Notes under the pieces: generated by a model | The model's database searches: none | Told to the model about the DNA's origin: nothing | Seen by the model: only the letters and a program-made list of their open reading frames with translations | Made by a program: the position numbers and the translations under genes | In this document: piece after piece, positions 37,653 through 41,659 of the stretch | How positions within the stretch are numbered: position 1 is the first letter of the stretch | Layout: every line of letters starts with the position of its first letter | From: a virus | Length of the DNA stretch: 41,659 bases | IMG/VR virus record: IMGVR_UViG_3300025652_000158 | Location: 1-41,659 of that record | Reading direction: 5' to 3' (one strand)

Positions 37653-37737
37653 GTTTATTTCAGACGCAATCGCGTGTGTCGCAATTTTTGGCATACTGTT
37701 TGGAATGCTGCTTATTGGATATGGGGCAGGGCTATGA
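37645..37737 (+). CDS. Single-pass membrane microprotein, 30 aa
   Basis: ATG 37645 lies in the last codons of the previous gene, and the stop overlaps the next start (ATGA). Residues 9-28 are a membrane helix (V-A-I-F-G-I-L-F-G-M-L-L-I-G). It is likely inserted in the inner membrane; function unknown. Confidence 0.55.
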   Translation: MREFISDAIACVAIFGILFGMLLIGYGAGL

Positions 37738-38081
37738 GTATTTACAGTCACATGCAGATTTGCGGCGATAACCACGAAATCCGCGTTCACAATCATCACG
37801 CCGCCGATTGGGTCACGATTGAATGCGCTGGCGGCACCATCACAATGCAGCCTGTCCACGTCCGCGCCCTTGCCGCCGCGCTTGATGCCTATGAAGCTGC
37901 TAAACCGGAGCCGCGCACAAGCACCCCAATGACCGCGCAACCGATCCCCGGCCCGGCCGCTGCAATCCAGGACGCCGAATTGAAGCGCATCGCCGCAGAG
38001 CGTGAGGCCAGCATCCGATCAATAGCTGGCGATGATCCACACGCTGAAATCAACATTGACAAGAGAAAGGCCGGAAAATGA
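37734..38081 (+). CDS. Hypothetical protein, 115 aa
   Basis: ATG 37734 overlaps the microprotein stop. The N-terminal half is His-rich and beta-like (R-V-H-N-H-H-A-A-D-W-V-T-I). The C-terminal half has a Pro-rich linker and a charged helix. No metal-binding family can be claimed from the histidines alone. Confidence 0.58.
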   Translation: MSIYSHMQICGDNHEIRVHNHHAADWVTIECAGGTITMQPVHVRALAAALDAYEAAKPEPRTSTPMTAQPIPGPAAAIQDAELKRIAAEREASIRSIAGDDPHAEINIDKRKAGK

Positions 38082-38302
38082 GCCGTATTCACGACCCAGA
38101 TTTCACCGGGATGAATGCCACAGATATGTTTGGCGATACAGGGCCAGCGTATTTCTCCAACTTGCGCGACGGTGGAAACATCGAAACCAAGGCCCGCTTT
38201 CAAGGCCTGATCCTCGCAGCAATCTTTATCGTATCTGCACTGCTTGTCTTATCGGCTGGCATCGTCTGGGCAGCGTTCAATCTGGTGTGGTGGCTGGCAT
38301 GA
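38078..38302 (+). CDS. Membrane protein, 74 aa, one C-terminal helix
   Basis: A polar N-terminal 44 residues are followed by a long hydrophobic segment (L-I-L-A-A-I-F-I-V-S-A-L-L-V-L-S-A-G) to the end. It is coupled to both neighbours. A tail-anchored phage membrane protein; possible roles such as superinfection exclusion are only guesses. Confidence 0.58.
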   Translation: MSRIHDPDFTGMNATDMFGDTGPAYFSNLRDGGNIETKARFQGLILAAIFIVSALLVLSAGIVWAAFNLVWWLA

Positions 38303-38415
38303 ACCCCTACCGCTACCTGCCGACAGTATTCGCCTCAACCATAGCGCTGTGTGCGCTGATATGGTGCGTCGATGCTGGAATGACCGCGTTTGTATCGCAA
38401 CAGATTGGATATTGA
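38299..38415 (+). CDS. Membrane microprotein, 38 aa
   Basis: ATG 38299 overlaps the previous stop by four bases. Residues 8-28 (V-F-A-S-T-I-A-L-C-A-L-I-W) span the membrane. It lies in a run of four membrane or secreted small genes. Confidence 0.5.
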   Translation: MNPYRYLPTVFASTIALCALIWCVDAGMTAFVSQQIGY

Positions 38416-38417
38416 AA

Positions 38418-38750
38418 ATGAAAACCCTCACCATCGCCCTGATCATCGCCGCAAGCCTCGCCAACGCAACGCCTTGGAGCGTCCCGGATGGCAACGGCGG
38501 CTGGAAAGACAACCCAGACTGCACCGGATCATGCCGTGACACGGGCATCCCTGACGCCAAGCCAGCCCCAGAGCGGCCCGCGCAGGCGCATGAGCGGCCA
38601 GCGCCACGCCACACAGCCCAGCGGCAAGATTGCTGCATCCTGCCAGATCACAGGCCATTCGTGCGGGTATTCGGCGGCGATGTTGACGCCACGGTCAGGC
38701 AGTGCGTTGCCGTGCTGCGGGTTAACCCTGTTGAATGTGGGGTGAAGTGA
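38418..38750 (+). CDS. Secreted cysteine-containing protein, 110 aa
   Basis: A clear signal peptide (K-T-L-T-I-A-L-I-I-A-A-S-L-A-N-A, cleavage likely after residue 17) precedes a mature part with six cysteines, two of them adjacent, which suggests disulphides in the periplasm. A Pro/Arg/His-rich linker lies in the middle. Exported small phage proteins often alter the cell envelope, but this one has no recognisable family. Confidence 0.6.
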   Translation: MKTLTIALIIAASLANATPWSVPDGNGGWKDNPDCTGSCRDTGIPDAKPAPERPAQAHERPAPRHTAQRQDCCILPDHRPFVRVFGGDVDATVRQCVAVLRVNPVECGVK

Positions 38751-39730
38751 TGGCCGACATAAGCAAAGAGGCCGTTGAACGCATGGCCCAATACTACATC
38801 AAATGGGCCGCTGACATTCGCAAAATGAATGGACATAGCGTTGACGCCGATCACGCTGAACTGACCGCCGCCACCCTGCAAACCCTATCCGCCAAACTCG
38901 CCGCCGCTCTTGAGGCTGTGGAGCGGGCGAATATCCGGGCCGATGATCAAGCCATGCTTGTAAATTGCGCATGTGCCTATGACAACCCAACAGACCTATG
39001 CGATGTTCACAAGCGTATTGTCGATGCGGCTGTGGAGCGGGCCAACCGGTCACTATGTATAATGGAATTACAGGCAAGACGCGCACTAATATATGCGCGT
39101 GAGGCGCGTCCGGCAGATTATGAGATTGTTATCCTCAAGATTGTGGAAATCTTGGGTGATGCCATACGCACCAAACCTTGTGACACAAAACCAGCCGAAA
39201 ACGCAACACAATCTGGTTTGTGTAACATGGATGCAGCGCAAGCTATGACCGTGCAGGAAGATGCCACACAAAATAACGGCAGTGGGTGGCAATGGTGGGC
39301 AGGCGCTAACGAAGAATGGTTTACAATCGGGCCTTGCGACACAAAGGAACAGGCAATTGATGAAGCATTAAATGATGGCATCGGTGAATGGCTTGATGAA
39401 ACACAAGACCCGCCAGCATGGATGCAATCGTTCTTCGTCGTTGAAGCCCGCCAATATCCGCTGAAACTTTCAGATTGGATTAATGCAGATTTGATACTTG
39501 ATCTGGCCAATGAAAACCTTGTTGGAAGTGACCGCGTATCGTCAGAGAATGATGATGGGCCTTGGTTTGAAGTAACGCCAGAACAACAAGCTGATCTGGT
39601 AAATCGCCTAAAATCAGTGTGTGATGAATGGCAGTCTTCGCACGGCCTTGTGTTTCACAGCAGCACATTTAGTCACCAGCGCAACAGCGAAACAATCATT
39701 CGCGCAATCGCAGGAGGCCGGGATGAGTGA
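38750..39730 (+). CDS. Hypothetical protein, 326 aa, possibly two fused domains
   Basis: ATG 38750 shares its A with the previous stop (tgATG). Residues 1-150 are helical (A-A-L-E-A-V-E-R-A-N, then A-V-E-R-A-N again near 91), and residues 180-325 form a mixed domain with F-T-I-G-P-C-D-T-K-E-Q-A-I-D-E-A and W-F-E-V-T-P-E-Q-Q. The two halves look unrelated, as if two accessory genes had fused. Related C-terminal domains are common in phages as proteins of unknown role. Confidence 0.6.
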   Translation: MADISKEAVERMAQYYIKWAADIRKMNGHSVDADHAELTAATLQTLSAKLAAALEAVERANIRADDQAMLVNCACAYDNPTDLCDVHKRIVDAAVERANRSLCIMELQARRALIYAREARPADYEIVILKIVEILGDAIRTKPCDTKPAENATQSGLCNMDAAQAMTVQEDATQNNGSGWQWWAGANEEWFTIGPCDTKEQAIDEALNDGIGEWLDETQDPPAWMQSFFVVEARQYPLKLSDWINADLILDLANENLVGSDRVSSENDDGPWFEVTPEQQADLVNRLKSVCDEWQSSHGLVFHSSTFSHQRNSETIIRAIAGGRDE

Positions 39731-40022
39731 TGCACCAGAAACGCTTTGGGCGCAGGTGACAATCCGCGACCCGGAGTACGGCACATACGCGGCAACGCCG
39801 GTCATGGAAATGAGCAATGTCCGCTACCGACGCGCAGACCTACCACCCACCCCCGAGCAGATCATGGCCGACAAACGGGTAAAGGCGCTGGTGGAGGCAG
39901 GAAACTGGTTGTCAGTTTGTGCTCAAACAACAGGCGGAACTGCTGGACGCGATGATGCTCTTGTGGCCGCAATATCCAGTTGGAACGCAACCCTCGCCGC
40001 ATTCAAGGAGCCGAAGCCATGA
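39723..40022 (+). CDS. Hypothetical protein, paralogue of 22684-22989
   Basis: 99 aa. It shares A-P-E-T-L-W-A at the start and Y-R-R-A-D-L-P-P-T-P-E-Q-I-M-A with the minus-strand gene at 22684-22989. The start overlaps the previous gene by eight bases. The paralogues lie in oppositely directed early operons, so duplication and transfer between the operons or separate acquisition is possible. Confidence 0.6.
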   Translation: MSDAPETLWAQVTIRDPEYGTYAATPVMEMSNVRYRRADLPPTPEQIMADKRVKALVEAGNWLSVCAQTTGGTAGRDDALVAAISSWNATLAAFKEPKP

Positions 40023-40144
40023 CCGCCCGCGCGATCCTCACCGCCCGCCTTGGCCGTGACCTTGGCCCACTGGTGACAATGCCCCGCGACCTGCGCAACG
40101 CCATGTATCGGCTGGCCCTGCAACTGCAAAGGATGAAGCCATGA
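40019..40144 (+). CDS. Small basic protein, 41 aa
   Basis: Start and stop lie in ATGA overlaps with neighbours. The product is an Arg/Leu-rich amphipathic peptide (L-T-A-R-L-G-R-D-L-G, then Y-R-L-A-L-Q-L-Q-R). It may bind nucleic acid or membrane surface; unknown. Confidence 0.5.
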   Translation: MTARAILTARLGRDLGPLVTMPRDLRNAMYRLALQLQRMKP

Positions 40145-40473
40145 CCGACCATGACAAGATGATTGCAGCAATAACAACCGCTATCCTTGGCAAGACCGCC
40201 CCACAAGCAGCCGCCGCCGTTATGGCGCTGGTATCGCCAAAGCCGCTTGTGTGGGAACACCCATCATCTGCGAATTTCAAAAAGGGCGAGTGCTTCCACG
40301 CACGATGCTCGACATACCACCACGCGGTACACAAAAAGCACGATGGCTGGTGGTACAATATCGACAGCAAAACCTACCCCACCCTCGAAGCCGCCCAAGC
40401 CGCCGCCCAATCCCACGCAGACGCAGCGCATTGGGCTAACACGGCGCTGGCTGATATGATTGGGGGTGAGTGA
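40141..40473 (+). CDS. Hypothetical protein, 110 aa
   Basis: N-terminal helices (A-A-I-T-T-A-I-L, Q-A-A-A-A-V-M-A-L-V) are followed by a C/H/W-rich part (G-E-C-F-H-A-R-C, then H-D-G-W-W-Y-N-I-D) that could bind metal. The C-terminus is Ala-rich. Coupled to the upstream gene. Not assignable. Confidence 0.55.
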   Translation: MTDHDKMIAAITTAILGKTAPQAAAAVMALVSPKPLVWEHPSSANFKKGECFHARCSTYHHAVHKKHDGWWYNIDSKTYPTLEAAQAAAQSHADAAHWANTALADMIGGE

Positions 40474-40474
40474 T

Positions 40475-40855
40475 ATGGTGGCAGCGATGATCGGGCCTCC
40501 ACAGTACCGCATCAATCGGGGAACTGCTTTGAAGTGGATTGATGCTATGGCCAACACTGAATGGAAATTTGACCCAGCGCAGCTTTCTTTCTGTTGGGAC
40601 GGTGAAATATATGGCAGCCCAGAAGGAATTTTGGCCAGCATCGCAGAGCCAAACCCGGCGTTGGCGTGGGACGGAATGTCACACCTTTATGATGGTGAGC
40701 AGTTTGTACTCTCGAATGAGTTGAGAAAGCGCTTAAAAGTGAAGGGAACGCTGCCATATTTTGAGAGCTTTCTGGATGCTAAAATTTCCATTGAATACAT
40801 GCTTGCCAGCTTTGAAGCCGAGAAGAAGCAAAACCCCCAGCCCGAGCCGCATTGA
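40475..40855 (+). CDS. Hypothetical protein, 126 aa, last larger gene of the operon
   Basis: ATG 40475 follows GGGGGTGAG. The protein is mixed, with W-K-F-D-P-A-Q-L-S-F-C-W-D-G-E-I near residue 30. The stop codon TGA lies within the loop of the terminator-like hairpin that follows, so translation and termination may compete. No known family. Confidence 0.55.
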   Translation: MVAAMIGPPQYRINRGTALKWIDAMANTEWKFDPAQLSFCWDGEIYGSPEGILASIAEPNPALAWDGMSHLYDGEQFVLSNELRKRLKVKGTLPYFESFLDAKISIEYMLASFEAEKKQNPQPEPH

Positions 40856-40875
40856 TGCGGGCCGGGGTATTTTCT
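40841..40875 (+). terminator. Hairpin terminator at the end of 40475-40855
   Basis: CCCG (40841-40844), AG, CCGCAT / ATGCGG (40847-40860), GC, CGGG (40863-40866) forms a ten-pair stem with a small internal loop, followed by TATTTTCT. Its loop overlaps the stop codon. Probably partial, because a small ORF and a stronger terminator follow. Confidence 0.55.
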
Positions 40876-40891
40876 GAATGGATGTAATGAA

Positions 40892-41014
40892 ATGATGATG
40901 CGATACCTTAACCGCCCCATAACTCGCCTTGAGGTTCTTGCGTTCTATATTGCATATAGCACGCTAAATTCGCCTATAATTGCAGCCTATGTTCGCGGAT
41001 TTTTTGCCAATTAA
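40892..41014 (+). CDS. Small membrane-like protein, 40 aa
   Basis: Three consecutive ATG codons (40892, 40895, 40898) follow GGATG. The product has hydrophobic L-E-V-L-A-F-Y-I-A-Y and I-I-A-A-Y-V stretches and would be membrane-associated. It lies between two terminators. Translation is plausible but not proven. Confidence 0.42.
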   Translation: MMMRYLNRPITRLEVLAFYIAYSTLNSPIIAAYVRGFFAN

Positions 41015-41066
41015 CCCGCAAGCGTGCTGTGTTTGTGATCTGGTGGCAGAAATAGGTTTCCAGCCC

Positions 41067-41105
41067 GCGCCGCCCCGATAATACCAGGGCGGCGCTTTGC
41101 TTTCT
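41067..41105 (+). terminator. Strong terminator ending the plus operon
   Basis: GCGCCGCCC (41067-41075) and GGGCGGCGC (41087-41095) give a perfect 9-bp stem with an 11-nt loop, followed by TTTGCTTTCT. It stops plus-strand transcription before the convergent tail-fibre-like gene. Because the opposite side lacks T-runs, it would serve only one direction. Confidence 0.82.
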
Positions 41106-41113
41106 CGCGGCGG

Positions 41114-41659
41114 TTATGCCACTTCAAACACCCACGCCACGGCATCCTCTGCCGCAAGGACTGTGCCGGTTGTTACACCAGCGATCGGCGTCGTCCCACC
41201 ATCATACTGCCATGTGCGGCGATGCGCAGCGATGCTTGGTGTCACAAGGCTAAAGCCTGCTGGCACCCCAAGATTGGAAGATCCACTCCGCGATGCGCCC
41301 ATCGCGAATGTGGCGTTGGTTGCGCCGCCTGCTGGGGTAAAGTCTGGAATAAGCAAAGGCGTTTCAGCCGTTGGTGTATTTGTGTCGATAAACACTGCCC
41401 CAGCAAGAATTGAGGTTGGCCCACGCAAAACAAGGGCAGCCTTGTAAGGCTGGCCAGTGGCATTTGGTATTGCCTCGCTATCGGCTGTTGCAACCTTGTA
41501 GGCCAAGCGAATAGACCTGTCAGCACCAGTAGCACCATTATTGCGCAGCAAAGCATTGGTGTAACCAGATGGCAAATCTGCGGCATTGCCATTATTCTCA
41601 AAATAGGCCACGCAAATAAGATCGCCGGTTGCAATGGCCGGAATTGCCGCCACCGCATT
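41114..41659 (-). CDS. Tail-fibre-like protein, 5' end beyond window
   Basis: An open frame of 181 residues enters from the right edge, so its true start lies outside; the GTG at 41653 is only the first internal start codon. The sequence A-T-G-D-L-I-C-V-A-Y-F, then L-P-S-G-Y-T, then S-I-R-L-A-Y-K-V-A, is typical of beta-sandwich domains in phage tail fibres and minor tail proteins. If the genome is circular, this gene follows the lysis module. It converges on the plus operon. Confidence 0.62.
   Translation of the reverse strand, partial: NAVAAIPAIATGDLICVAYFENNGNAADLPSGYTNALLRNNGATGADRSIRLAYKVATADSEAIPNATGQPYKAALVLRGPTSILAGAVFIDTNTPTAETPLLIPDFTPAGGATNATFAMGASRSGSSNLGVPAGFSLVTPSIAAHRRTWQYDGGTTPIAGVTTGTVLAAEDAVAWVFEVA

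Noticed and set aside
1-41659. Integrase, attachment site or transposase
   Set aside because: No tyrosine or serine recombinase motifs, terminal repeats or IS-like genes were found, although a small repressor-like gene is present.
1-41659. CRISPR array
   Set aside because: No regularly spaced direct repeats were seen anywhere.

Overview
The window is most of the genome of a tailed phage with a long non-contractile tail (siphovirus-like Caudoviricetes). A tape measure protein, a tail-tube protein and a frameshifting tail chaperone are present, and no contractile sheath was seen. The host is probably an alphaproteobacterium, most likely Rhodobacterales-like. The clues are a GapR/DUF2312 homologue (a family typical of Alphaproteobacteria), the type of lysozyme, and the overall protein style. 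No integrase, attachment site, DNA polymerase or CRISPR array was seen. Genes run off both edges, so the window is a cut of a slightly larger or circularly permuted genome.

Layout. (1) Positions 1-21213, minus strand, late genes, read from right to left: terS, terL, a portal carrying a C-terminal 2H phosphoesterase (Acb1-like) domain, a prohead protease with an in-frame nested scaffold gene, decoration protein, DUF2184-like major capsid, head-tail connectors, a minor head protein split by a -1 frame change, neck/terminator proteins, tail tube, tail chaperone with a canonical A AAA AAC frameshift, tape measure, distal tail and hub proteins, a beta-helix tail spike, then membrane proteins, endolysin, holin and an edge-truncated HExxH protein. 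One lone plus-strand gene (12368-12679) sits inside this block. (2) Positions 21241-34717, minus strand, early/middle genes after a strong terminator: small coupled ORFs, an SPPF-type DNA methyltransferase, an SNF2-type helicase, a DnaA domain IV-like protein, a Lar-like protein, DUF1376-type replication proteins, SSB, a VRR-NUC nuclease, GapR, a C5 methyltransferase, a tRNA with anticodon CAT, and a Cro/CI-like regulator. (3) Positions 34827-41014, plus strand, divergent from the regulator: ERF annealing protein, DEDDy exonuclease, Ref-like HNH nuclease and a string of small, often membrane or secreted, proteins ending at two hairpin terminators. A partial minus-strand tail-fibre-like gene (41114 to the right edge) converges on this operon.

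How it works together. The regulator region (34718-34826) has four CTTGCA-type half-sites around a plus-strand promoter. A near copy of that promoter sits at 37419-37447, which suggests coordinated control of the plus operon. ERF, SSB, VRR-NUC, the Ref-like nuclease and the exonuclease form a recombination set. Two methyltransferases, the Lar-like protein and the Acb1-like portal domain look like a counter-defence set.

The most unusual feature is the spread of HNH-type nucleases and the lesions next to them. An endonuclease VII-like gene lies inside the helicase gene in another frame while the helicase frame stays open. A NUMOD4-type HNH protein begins with the motif I of a C5 methyltransferase, just upstream of a methyltransferase with two extra residues in that motif. 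Another HNH gene directly follows a 32-codon stub of a DUF1376 replication protein.
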